Origin: Comamonadaceae bacterium
Lineage (GTDB): Bacteria > Pseudomonadota > Gammaproteobacteria > Burkholderiales > Burkholderiaceae_C
Assembly: GCA_947494405.1 (NCBI GenBank)
Contig: CANLWQ010000084.1
Location: forward strand, 1-7,960
Direction: 5' to 3'
Length of the DNA stretch: 7,960 nucleotides
Shown here piece by piece: positions 1 through 6,915 of the stretch. Made by a program: the position numbers and the translations under genes. The notes beneath the pieces are model-generated. The model was given only the letters and a program-made list of their open reading frames with translations, searched no databases and was not told where the DNA came from. Numbering within the stretch: the stretch's first letter is position 1; each line of letters starts with the position of its first letter.

Positions 1-1295
1 TATTGCAGCATGTGATTGACACGGCTTCACAAGTGCAGGCCAGACGGGTGGTGGTTATCACCGGCCATGGTGCCGAAGAAGTGGAGGCCACATTAAGTGA
101 TAACGACAAAGTTCAATGCGTTCGTCAAATGCCCCAACTGGGCACGGGTCACGCCATGCAGCAAGCCGTGCCGGTGTTGGCAGATGATGGCATCACTTTG
201 GTGTTGTCCGGTGATGTGCCTTTGATTCAAGCCGATACCTTGAATGCTTTGCTGGCCTTGTGCAATAGTCAACATTTGGCCTTGCTGACTTTGCAAACCC
301 CCAAGCCCACCGGCTATGGCCGCTTGGTACGCAACCCGCAAGGCCAAGTGCTTGCTATCGTGGAAGAAAAAGACGCCACGCCCGAGCAGCGCGAAATTCA
401 AGAAATTTACAGCGGCATCATGGCCGTGCCTACCCGCTTGTTGCGTGCTTGGCTGGCCCGTTTAGATAACCACAACGCGCAAAAAGAGTATTACCTGACA
501 GACGTGGTGAAGTTTGCCGTAGCAGATGCTTGCCCAGTGCAAGCGCATTGCATCACCGATGCTTGGCAAGTGGAGGGGGTGAATAACCCTGTGCAATTGG
601 CCGAACTGGAGTGCGCCTACCAACACCATCAAGCGCTCAGATTCATGGAGCAAGGCGTGCGCCTGAGAGACCCCGCCCGCTTTGACCTGCGCGGCCAACT
701 CGAATGCGCTCAAGATGTTGAGATTGATGTGAACTGTATTTTTGAAGGCCAAGTTCGGCTAGGTGAAGGTGTCAAGATTGGCGCGAACTGCGTGATTGCC
801 AACTGCAGTATTGAAGCGGGCGCGGTGATTCACCCCTTCACCCATATCGATGGTGAACAACTGGGTGTCACTGTCGGCGAGGGCGCTCGTGTGGGCCCCT
901 TTGCAAGGCTCAGGCCTGGTGCAGATTTGGGTGCCGATGTGCACATCGGCAACTTTGTCGAGGTGAAGAACTCCACCTTGGCCAAAGGCGCCAAAGCCAA
1001 TCATTTGGCCTACTTGGGCGACGCAACAGTGGGCGAGCGGGTCAACTACGGTGCCGGCAGCATCACCGCCAACTACGACGGCGTCAACAAGCACCGCACT
1101 GTCATTGAAGCCGATGTGCATGTGGGCAGCAACAGTGTGTTGGTGGCTCCCGTCACCCTAGGCGCGGGCGGAACCATAGGTGGTGGCTCTACCATCACCA
1201 AGGACACGCCTGCCGGTGCACTTACCGTGGCCAGGGCTAAGCAAACCAGTGTTGCGAATTGGCAGCGGCCTGAAAAAATCCCTAAAAAAACCTAG
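1..1295 (+). CDS. glmU: Bifunctional UDP-GlcNAc pyrophosphorylase / glucosamine-1-phosphate N-acetyltransferase, 5' end missing
   Basis: GlmU is a cytoplasmic enzyme that acetylates glucosamine-1-phosphate and then joins it to UTP, giving UDP-GlcNAc for peptidoglycan and LPS. The frame is open to the left edge. The first full codon (TTG at 3) is an internal leucine, aligning near residue 36 of the E. coli protein, so about 35 residues including the G-x-G-T-R-M nucleotide loop lie outside the window. Counting that codon as 1: LGTGHAMQQA (46-55), the metal-binding Asp of GDVPL (71) and EGVNN with the second metal-ligand Asn (191-195) mark the uridyltransferase. LRDPARFDLRG opens the left-handed beta-helix of hexapeptide repeats. 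GPFARLRPGA, then His334 in NHLAYLGD (the acetyltransferase base, E. coli His363) and NYDGVNK complete the active site. The C-terminus is of normal length. The gene converges on the nucleotidase gene. Identity is secure from these motifs. Confidence 0.97.
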   Translation, partial: LQHVIDTASQVQARRVVVITGHGAEEVEATLSDNDKVQCVRQMPQLGTGHAMQQAVPVLADDGITLVLSGDVPLIQADTLNALLALCNSQHLALLTLQTPKPTGYGRLVRNPQGQVLAIVEEKDATPEQREIQEIYSGIMAVPTRLLRAWLARLDNHNAQKEYYLTDVVKFAVADACPVQAHCITDAWQVEGVNNPVQLAELECAYQHHQALRFMEQGVRLRDPARFDLRGQLECAQDVEIDVNCIFEGQVRLGEGVKIGANCVIANCSIEAGAVIHPFTHIDGEQLGVTVGEGARVGPFARLRPGADLGADVHIGNFVEVKNSTLAKGAKANHLAYLGDATVGERVNYGAGSITANYDGVNKHRTVIEADVHVGSNSVLVAPVTLGAGGTIGGGSTITKDTPAGALTVARAKQTSVANWQRPEKIPKKT

Positions 1296-1311
1296 TTTGC
1301 AAATTCCGTTC

Positions 1312-1344
1312 AAAAAAACGCCAAGTCTGCAAAGACTTGGCGTT
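1312..1344 (-). terminator. Rho-independent terminator of the nucleotidase gene
   Basis: A perfect 12-bp stem (AACGCCAAGTCT at 1317-1328 and its complement at 1333-1344) closes a GCAA loop. Read on the minus strand, the stem runs directly into a T tract, the complement of the seven A's at 1312-1318, two of which also belong to the stem. It lies 29 bases past the nucleotidase stop codon. On the plus strand the hairpin is followed by GTAGGGG, with no U tract, so it would stop glmU transcription less well, though it may still act in both directions. Confidence 0.88.
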
Positions 1345-1372
1345 GTAGGGGTTGCTAAAAAATATCTATCAA

Positions 1373-3262
1373 TTATTCACGATAGGTTTTCGTGCTGTAG
1401 GTGCTGAGCGCTGGTTTTGTTAAGGGGGTGTTCTTCTTGACGTACTGTAGGAAAGAGTCCGCGTAATCCAAGAAGGTGTTTTCTTTGAGACCCTTGTCTA
1501 AGCCTTTGAGGGTCAAGTAATTGTCTCCGCCACCCGATACGAAATCGTTGGTGATGACTTTATAGGTTTTGCTCGTGTCAAAGCTGATCCACTGGCCATT
1601 GCTTTGGATTTCAAAGTTGGTGGCGCGTGCGCCCTTGGCTTTGGTGATGTCCACATCAAAACGCAAACCTGCCGTGTAGGGGTAGGCACCAGAGCCCGTA
1701 CCACCGTTGTTGCCCAGCATTGAATCAATACCTTCCTCCACAGTGTCTTTGACCTGCTGACCCGTCATGGAGACGCGAACCAAAACATTTTTGAATGGTA
1801 AAAGTTCGTAGACCTTGCCAACCGAGATATCGCCTGCAGCGATGTCAATGCGAACACCTCCCGCGTTTTGTAAAGCGATGTCCGCTCCGCCAAATGTTTG
1901 ACCTTGCAACAAATAGGCTTGCGCCACGAGTTGCTGTATGTTGCCGCCACGGGCTATGACATCGGGATCTTTGTTACAGATATCGCCTAATTTGGAGCGG
2001 GTGGTATCGCTTTTGCTACCAATGCCAGGCACTCTGCGCAAACACAGGTTGTCGGATGACTTGCCAACCAAAACCGAGCCCAACGCGACTTTGGCATCGC
2101 TGAAAGGCTTTAATGCCGTGACCGTGGCGGCAAGAGGGGTTGTGAGCCTGAACACGCCGGAATCATTCAAGGCTTTTTTGTATGCTTCTGCATCGGTTGC
2201 TGTAACAACTGTGGTTGCGGTGGTGGCTGTGTTGCCCTCTTTGAATGTGTCCCCGACCAGCACCATAGGCGCTCCATTACAAGCACTCACATTTCCCTTG
2301 CTGTCGAAATCCACCTTGAGTTTTCCCACCACATAGCTGTATTGCCAAGCTTGCACCACACAAACCGGCTGGCCATTGAGGTCGGTGAGCCGTGTGGGGT
2401 AGGCTCCTTCGGGCGTCAAGCCAAAGGTCTTCAAACTGTCAGGTCCCAGCAAACTGTGGGAGTCACCACCAACCACCACGTCCACACCTTTGAGCTTGGG
2501 TGCCAGTTTGGTGATGTCAAATTCATAACCCACATGGCTCACCACAATAATCTTGTTGACGCCTTCGCTGACAAGTTGGTCAATAGCTTTTTGCGTGCTG
2601 ATCACCTCATCGCTGAACAAGGTGGTGACGTCAGGACGGGATGCATTTTTGGTTTTATTCGCAATTGTGACGCCCACAATGCCAATTTTTTGGCCCTCAC
2701 GGGTCACAGTTGTGTAAGGCTGGAATTTGCCTGCGATAGGGGATGTATTGCTGGTACTGACGTTGGAAGACAGCAAAGGCGTTTGACACTTTTGAGGGTC
2801 TTTGTTCAAAAAGCCGATGAACTTAGACAGTCCGGCATCCCCAGTATCAAACTCATGGTTGCCAAAAGTCATGGCGTCAAAGCAGACAGTGTTCATGACA
2901 GCGGCATCGGCCTCGCCCTCACTTTGGGTGAAGTACAGGTCGCCTGTCAGGGCATCGCCTGCATGCAGTTTGATGACATTGGTGCTCTTTGATGCCTCTT
3001 CGCTCATGGCCGCGGCCACACGCGCAAATCCACCCATGGGCATGGCCACAAATTTAGTAGCCCCTGCCGCATTCGGCAGCTGAAGCGTCGTGCTTTCCTC
3101 ATCAAGGCGCGAATGATGGTCGTTGATATGCAGCAAGGTCAAGCTGATCGGAGGTGTGTTGTCCTCAGAGGAGCTGCAGCCTGTCAAGGCGATGGACAGC
3201 AGGCTTGCACTCAACACAGATGTGATGAAGTGAGTTCGTCTTTTGGTGTTAAATAGTTTCAT
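1373..3262 (-). CDS. Lipoprotein 5'-nucleotidase / metallophosphatase (UshA/NutA family)
   Basis: Predicted envelope enzyme that dephosphorylates extracellular or periplasmic nucleotides for uptake. The 629-residue protein begins with a basic n-region, a hydrophobic stretch and the lipobox LTGC, with Cys29 as the lipidated residue. Serine follows it, which favours outer-membrane sorting. The calcineurin-type metal site is seen as NDHHS (Asp48, His50), GDALTGD (Asp103), GNHEFD (134-139), SHVGYE (His243) and GGDSHS (265-270). The 5'-nucleotidase C-terminal domain has NAGGVR (466-471), LPFKN (488-492) and NDFVSGGGDNY (572-582). Arg471, Phe490, Asn492, Phe574 and Asp580 match the spacing of UshA's substrate-binding residues, recalled from the known structure. 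A Thr-rich linker lies at about 345-356, and a loop around RSKLGD (422-427) carries two cysteines (407, 429). No clear Shine-Dalgarno precedes the ATG; the start is chosen for the signal peptide. Exact substrate range (5'-nucleotides, NAD, cyclic nucleotides) cannot be told from sequence. Confidence 0.92.
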   Translation of the reverse strand: MKLFNTKRRTHFITSVLSASLLSIALTGCSSSEDNTPPISLTLLHINDHHSRLDEESTTLQLPNAAGATKFVAMPMGGFARVAAAMSEEASKSTNVIKLHAGDALTGDLYFTQSEGEADAAVMNTVCFDAMTFGNHEFDTGDAGLSKFIGFLNKDPQKCQTPLLSSNVSTSNTSPIAGKFQPYTTVTREGQKIGIVGVTIANKTKNASRPDVTTLFSDEVISTQKAIDQLVSEGVNKIIVVSHVGYEFDITKLAPKLKGVDVVVGGDSHSLLGPDSLKTFGLTPEGAYPTRLTDLNGQPVCVVQAWQYSYVVGKLKVDFDSKGNVSACNGAPMVLVGDTFKEGNTATTATTVVTATDAEAYKKALNDSGVFRLTTPLAATVTALKPFSDAKVALGSVLVGKSSDNLCLRRVPGIGSKSDTTRSKLGDICNKDPDVIARGGNIQQLVAQAYLLQGQTFGGADIALQNAGGVRIDIAAGDISVGKVYELLPFKNVLVRVSMTGQQVKDTVEEGIDSMLGNNGGTGSGAYPYTAGLRFDVDITKAKGARATNFEIQSNGQWISFDTSKTYKVITNDFVSGGGDNYLTLKGLDKGLKENTFLDYADSFLQYVKKNTPLTKPALSTYSTKTYRE

Positions 3263-3438
3263 GGAGTTGAAATAAATGAATTATTAAAAACTGTTTTTTA
3301 CTATCTATTTGTTTCAAATTAGTTAAAATTAATTAATAATTGCCTTTGCTGCAGTCGCAGTTTGCATGCGTAGCCGTTTTTTCATGATCAGCTTTGAGTC
3401 GCATAACATGCACGCAACCCAATACAGGAGTGCTCTTT
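3263..3438. promoter_or_regulatory. AT-rich divergent spacer with presumed promoters of the nucleotidase gene and glmS
   Basis: These 176 bases separate two divergent genes, so both promoters should lie here. Positions 3270-3342 are strikingly AT-rich compared with the coding DNA around them. A plus-strand TAAAAT (3324-3329) and a TTGTTT (3309-3314) resemble -10 and -35 hexamers but are not correctly spaced with each other. On the minus strand TTGAAA (complement of 3312-3317) resembles a -35, with no good -10 at 16-18 bases. I therefore place promoters in the region but not at a defined site. No small ORF or convincing structured leader was found. Confidence 0.5.
3425..3430 (+). promoter_or_regulatory. 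Ribosome binding site fixing the glmS start
   Basis: CAGGAG lies 8 bases before the ATG at 3439. The frame is open further upstream to a TTG at 3394, which would add 15 residues. GlmS must begin Met-Cys, because Cys2 becomes the N-terminal nucleophile after Met removal, so the ATG served by this site is the true start. Confidence 0.85.
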
Positions 3439-5304
3439 ATGTGCGGCATCGTCGGCGCTGTTTCCCAACGCAACATCGTTCCCATCCTTGTTCAAGGCTT
3501 GCAACGGCTTGAATACCGGGGTTACGACTCTTGCGGCGTGGCTGTCAACAGCGCACAGGCCCAAATGGGTCAAGCAGCTGGCCTGCAACGCGCCCGCAGT
3601 ACTTCGCGGGTGGCCGAGTTGGTGGCGCAAGTCAACGACGAAAAAACAGGCCTGCAAGGTTTGACTGGTATTGCCCACACCCGCTGGGCAACGCACGGCG
3701 CACCCGCGGTTCACAACGCGCATCCGCATTTCAGCCGCGACCGCATTGCCTTGGTGCACAACGGCATCATTGAAAACCATGAAGAGTTGCGTGCCCAGTT
3801 GCAAGCCAAGGGCTATGTCTTTGTCAGCCAAACCGACACCGAGGTGATGGCGCACTTGATTGACTCTGTGTACACAGGCGATTTGTTACAAGCGGTTTTT
3901 CAAGCCACCCAGCAACTGCGCGGTGCATTCGCTATTGCAGTGATGGCCAAGGACGAACCGCACCGTGTCATTGGTGCGCGTGCTGGCTCGCCGCTTATTT
4001 TTGGCAAAGGTGAGGGCGAAAACTTTTTGGCCAGCGACGCCATGGCATTGGCCGGCGTGACCAACCAAATTCTTTACTTGGCCGAAGGCGATGTGGTGGA
4101 TGTGCAGCTGGGCAGCTTTCAAGTGTTTGACGCCGCGCACCAGCCGGTACAGCGCGAGGTGCTGACAGTGAACGCCCACAGCGGCGCGGCAGAGCTTGGG
4201 CCTTACAGCCACTACATGCAAAAAGAAATTTTCGAGCAACCGCGTGCCATTGCCGATACGCTCGAAGGCATAGAGGGCATAGTGCCCGAGTTGTTTGACA
4301 ACCCCGCGAGCGTTGCCAAAGGCTTGGCTGCCAAAGTGTTTGCTGATATTGATTCGGTATTGATATTGGCTTGCGGCACCAGTTATTACAGCGGATGCGT
4401 TGCCAAGTATTGGTTGGAAAGCATTGCCCATATTCCTTGCCAAGTGGAAGTAGCCAGCGAATACCGTTACCGAACATCTGTGCCCAACCCGCGCAGTTTG
4501 GTGGTCACCATCAGCCAGTCGGGCGAAACCGCTGACACCTTGGCCGCACTGCGCCACGCACAAGGCTTGGGCATGGACAAAACCCTCACCATTTGCAATG
4601 TCGCCACCTCGGCCATGGTGCGCGAGTGTTCGCTGGCCTACATCACACGTGCAGGCGTAGAAATTGGCGTGGCTTCCACCAAGGCTTTCACCACCCAATT
4701 GGCCGGTTTGTTTTTACTCACGCTTGCAATTGCCAAAGCCAAGGGGCGTTTGAGTGCGGTAGATGAAACGCAGCACTTGAAAGCCATGCGGCATTTGCCA
4801 GTGGCCTTGCAAAGTGTGTTGGCCCTGGAGCCGCAACTCATTGCTTGGGCACAAGACTTTGCCAGCAAAGAAAACGCTCTGTTTTTAGGCCGGGGCTTGC
4901 ACTACCCCATCGCCTTAGAAGGTGCATTGAAACTCAAAGAGATTAGCTATATACACGCCGAGGCCTACCCTGCGGGAGAGCTTAAACACGGACCGCTGGC
5001 GCTGGTCACCAGCGCCATGCCGGTGGTCACCGTGGCACCCAACGATGCCTTGCTTGAAAAACTCAAAAGCAATTTACAAGAGGTGCGTGCGCGTGGTGGT
5101 GTGCTGTATGTGCTGGCCGACGCCGACACCCGCATCGAGTCGGGCGAGGGCTTGCATGTGATTCGCATGCCCGAGCATTACGGCGAGCTGTCACCGCTTT
5201 TGCATGTGGTGCCGCTGCAGTTGTTGGCCTATCACACTGCTTGTGCGCGGGGGACGGATGTGGACAAACCTAGGAACTTAGCAAAGAGTGTTACGGTGGA
5301 GTAA
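3439..5304 (+). CDS. glmS: Glutamine--fructose-6-phosphate aminotransferase (isomerizing)
   Basis: GlmS makes glucosamine-6-phosphate from fructose-6-phosphate and glutamine, the committed step towards UDP-GlcNAc, in the cytoplasm. The protein is 621 residues against about 609 in E. coli. The class II glutaminase domain starts MCGIVGA with the Cys2 nucleophile, followed by YRGYDS (26-31), RWATHG (82-87), HNGIIEN (107-113) and QTDTE at about 132-136. Two SIS sugar-phosphate domains follow, marked by [25 protein letters not shown] and the block [20 protein letters not shown] with KHGPLALV after it. The C-terminus is the family's [15 protein letters not shown]. All key motifs are present. It lies downstream of glmU, but the opposite-strand nucleotidase gene separates them, so it must use its own promoter in the AT-rich spacer. 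No glmS ribozyme-like leader is apparent, nor expected in proteobacteria. The dioxygenase gene follows after 24 bases and probably shares the transcript. Confidence 0.98.
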   Translation: MCGIVGAVSQRNIVPILVQGLQRLEYRGYDSCGVAVNSAQAQMGQAAGLQRARSTSRVAELVAQVNDEKTGLQGLTGIAHTRWATHGAPAVHNAHPHFSRDRIALVHNGIIENHEELRAQLQAKGYVFVSQTDTEVMAHLIDSVYTGDLLQAVFQATQQLRGAFAIAVMAKDEPHRVIGARAGSPLIFGKGEGENFLASDAMALAGVTNQILYLAEGDVVDVQLGSFQVFDAAHQPVQREVLTVNAHSGAAELGPYSHYMQKEIFEQPRAIADTLEGIEGIVPELFDNPASVAKGLAAKVFADIDSVLILACGTSYYSGCVAKYWLESIAHIPCQVEVASEYRYRTSVPNPRSLVVTISQSGETADTLAALRHAQGLGMDKTLTICNVATSAMVRECSLAYITRAGVEIGVASTKAFTTQLAGLFLLTLAIAKAKGRLSAVDETQHLKAMRHLPVALQSVLALEPQLIAWAQDFASKENALFLGRGLHYPIALEGALKLKEISYIHAEAYPAGELKHGPLALVTSAMPVVTVAPNDALLEKLKSNLQEVRARGGVLYVLADADTRIESGEGLHVIRMPEHYGELSPLLHVVPLQLLAYHTACARGTDVDKPRNLAKSVTVE

Positions 5305-5328
5305 AACAATTCCAACTTAAGGAACACG

Positions 5329-6150
5329 ATGACTGAAGCAGTACCCTTGGTCCGCATGCCCACTTGGTTTATTCCCCACGGCGGCGGCCCGTGCTTCTTC
5401 ATGGACTGGAACCCCATAGACGCATGGGACCGCATGGCGGATTTTTTGAAAAACGCGTCCCGCAGTTTGCCGCGTCAGCCCAAGGCGATTGTGTTGGTGT
5501 CAGCGCACTGGCTTGAGCCCATCGTGGGTATCACCAGTGGCGCACATCCCTCGCTGATTTACGACTATCACGGGTTCCCGCCTCACACTTACGAACTTAC
5601 CTACCCAGCGCCTGGGGCGCCTGCCTTGGCGGCTCGCATTGCCGATTTGCTGCAAGCCCAAGGCATACCTGCACAACAAGATGCCAAGCGGGGTTTTGAC
5701 CACGGCGTTTTTATTCCACTCAAACTCATTTTTCCCCAAGCTGATATTCCTGTGGTGCAAGTGTCTCTGCACAACTCGCTAGACCCTGTGCAGCACCTCA
5801 ACACCGGCCTTGCTTTGCAAGCGTTGCGCAATGAAGACGTGCTCATCATCGGTAGCGGCATGAGTTTTCACCATATGCGTGCCTATGGCAACCCGCAGTA
5901 CGCGCCCATTTCGGATGAGTTTGATGATTGGCTCACCCAAGCGGTGCAAGCGGAGCCAAAGGAGCGCGAACAGTTGCTGTCAGAGTGGACACTTGCCCCG
6001 CGCGCCCGCGATTGCCATCCACCCGGCGCAGAAGAGCATTTGCTGCCACTGATGACGGTGGCAGGAGCGGCAGGGAATTCTGTGGGGCGCAAAGTGTTTT
6101 CCGACCGCGTGATGCAAACCACCTTGTCGGCCTTCACTTTCAGTGACTGA
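5329..6150 (+). CDS. Class III extradiol ring-cleavage dioxygenase, DODA/YgiD-like
   Basis: This 273-residue cytoplasmic protein belongs to the LigB/DODA-type dioxygenases, metal enzymes that open catechol-like rings; the YgiD branch acts on 4,5-DOPA in vitro. Visible features are IPHGGGP (His17), LVSAHW (His60), YDYHGFPPHTYELTYPAPG (78-96), RGFDHGVFIPLKLIFP (121 onward, His125), GSGMSFHHMR and the C-terminal EEHLLPLM (His237). By family analogy His17, His60 and His237 are the metal ligands and His125 the catalytic acid/base; this assignment is inference. Length and motif order are normal for the family. A good ribosome site, AAGGAA at 5319-5324, sits 4 bases before the ATG, and the glmS stop is 24 bases upstream, so cotranscription with glmS is likely although no functional link is evident. 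The natural substrate cannot be inferred: no aromatic-degradation genes are nearby. Family assignment is firm, substrate is unknown. Confidence 0.9.
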   Translation: MTEAVPLVRMPTWFIPHGGGPCFFMDWNPIDAWDRMADFLKNASRSLPRQPKAIVLVSAHWLEPIVGITSGAHPSLIYDYHGFPPHTYELTYPAPGAPALAARIADLLQAQGIPAQQDAKRGFDHGVFIPLKLIFPQADIPVVQVSLHNSLDPVQHLNTGLALQALRNEDVLIIGSGMSFHHMRAYGNPQYAPISDEFDDWLTQAVQAEPKEREQLLSEWTLAPRARDCHPPGAEEHLLPLMTVAGAAGNSVGRKVFSDRVMQTTLSAFTFSD

Positions 6151-6172
6151 TCACTTCCTCTGTGCAAACCTT

Positions 6173-6188
6173 GCCCTTGAGCAAGGGC
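6173..6188. repeat. Short inverted repeat in the convergent gap, possible weak terminator
   Basis: GCCCTT (6173-6178) and AAGGGC (6183-6188) form a 6-bp GC-rich stem with a GAGC loop, in the 81-base gap between two convergent genes. An alternative pairing uses CCTTGC (6169-6174) with GCAAGG (6181-6186). Neither strand has a T tract after the stem, so a terminator role is only suggested by position. Confidence 0.3.
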
Positions 6189-6231
6189 TTGACCACAATC
6201 GCATAGGTGTCGGCATCAAAGCTTGCAGCAT

Positions 6232-6852
6232 TTATAAAGCCTTGATGCGGATATTTCTGAACTTCACCACGCCTTTTTCGTATTGCAAAGCGATGGGGCC
6301 AGCGGCACTGATACGGCTGTCGCGGGTGTCCACGGTTTTCTCGCCATTCAGGTAGACCACCATGTGATCACCTTTGAAAGTGATGTCGTAGCTGTTCCAT
6401 TGACCGCCGGCTTTGCGCAGGGGCGAAACCTTGGCCACATCCACAAGCGCTCCAGTGCCATAGCTGGGGTCGGGTCGTTCGTCGTAAATATTCACCTCGT
6501 AGGCATTGGTGGCAGTGATGTTTTGCAAATCGGTGAGGCGCATATAAATGCCACTGTTGGCGCTGGAGTCAACCCAGAAATCAAGCTTGAGTTGGAAGTC
6601 TTTGTAGTTTTGGCGGGTTAACAAAAAACCGCTGCCCAGATCGGCTTGCACCAGGTTTTCTTGCAGCCGCCAGTTGGCGTTTCCTACCGGCTTCCATTGG
6701 TTTAAATGAGAGCCATCAAAAAGCGTGGTGTAACTCGCATCTTCGGAAGACCACTCCAGCATGCCGCTCATATTGCCGCAAGCACTCAGCAAAGGCAGAG
6801 CTAAAACACCTACCCACAGGGCTGCGCGGGATGACAGGGAAGGCTTCTTCAT
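6232..6852 (-). CDS. DUF1080 (3-keto-disaccharide hydrolase-like) lipoprotein
   Basis: The 206-residue protein has an N-terminal lipoprotein signal (Lys2-Lys3, hydrophobic run, LLSAC with Cys25 lipidated; Gly follows, so no Asp inner-membrane retention signal). The rest is a single DUF1080 domain, a concanavalin-like beta-sandwich: LFDG (44-47) with Trp53, a W-R-L-Q-E-N-L-V strand, GFLLT then NYKDFQLKLDFWV, NSGIYMR (99-105), YEVNIYDE (118-125), QWNSYDI (151-157), VVYLNGE and a closing FRNIRIKAL. Family members are annotated as 3-keto-glycoside hydrolases or carbohydrate-binding proteins, so an envelope role in cleaving or binding oxidised sugars is inferred. No partner oxidoreductase (GMC or GFO/IDH type) is visible in the window. 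The start is well supported: AAGGAG (complement of 6859-6864) lies 6 bases before the ATG. It is divergent from hisC across 63 bases and convergent with the dioxygenase gene. Confidence 0.9.
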   Translation of the reverse strand: MKKPSLSSRAALWVGVLALPLLSACGNMSGMLEWSSEDASYTTLFDGSHLNQWKPVGNANWRLQENLVQADLGSGFLLTRQNYKDFQLKLDFWVDSSANSGIYMRLTDLQNITATNAYEVNIYDERPDPSYGTGALVDVAKVSPLRKAGGQWNSYDITFKGDHMVVYLNGEKTVDTRDSRISAAGPIALQYEKGVVKFRNIRIKAL

Positions 6853-6895
6853 AAATGGCTCCTTGGAAAGGTTGAATGCTGACAGGTATTCGATG

Positions 6896-6903
6896 ACTAT
6901 AAT
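6896..6903. promoter_or_regulatory. Overlapping -10 hexamers between the DUF1080 gene and hisC
   Basis: The plus strand carries a perfect TATAAT at 6898-6903, 12 bases before the hisC ATG. On the minus strand the same bases give TATAGT (complement of 6896-6901), which would start transcription near 6888, about 36 bases before the DUF1080 ATG. Neither hexamer has a convincing -35 at 16-18 bases; the nearest plus-strand candidate, TTGAAT (6872-6877), is 20 bases away. The spacer is only 63 bases, so both promoters must be close to this point unless the hisC promoter lies inside the DUF1080 gene or the reverse. Confidence 0.45.
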
Positions 6904-6915
6904 TTGTTTGCACTC

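Noticed and set aside
1180..1407. Plus-strand 75-codon frame across the end of glmU and the terminator
   Set aside because: It overlaps glmU in another frame, and its downstream part is the translated terminator hairpin and the 3' end of the nucleotidase gene.
2342..2992. 216-codon plus-strand open frame opposite the nucleotidase gene
   Set aside because: It is entirely inside a gene with clear catalytic motifs on the other strand, has no family motif, and no ribosome site was evident.
3394..3438. Upstream extension of glmS from a TTG at 3394
   Set aside because: GlmS needs Cys2 as N-terminal nucleophile. The ATG at 3439 gives MCGIVG and has a ribosome site; the 15 extra residues have no family counterpart.
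3263..3438. Structured leader or riboswitch upstream of glmS
   Set aside because: I found no stable nested hairpins. The glmS ribozyme is a Gram-positive feature, and the stretch is mostly AT-rich promoter-like DNA.
3886..4698. Long 270-codon open frame antisense to glmS
   Set aside because: It lies wholly opposite glmS, and its translation is rich in His, Cys and Gly with no recognisable motif, as expected from reading a GC-biased gene on the wrong strand.
6716..6913. Minus-strand 65-codon frame overlapping the DUF1080 start
   Set aside because: It is out of frame with the lipoprotein signal and DUF1080 domain and has no better ribosome site; the frame at 6852 is strongly supported.
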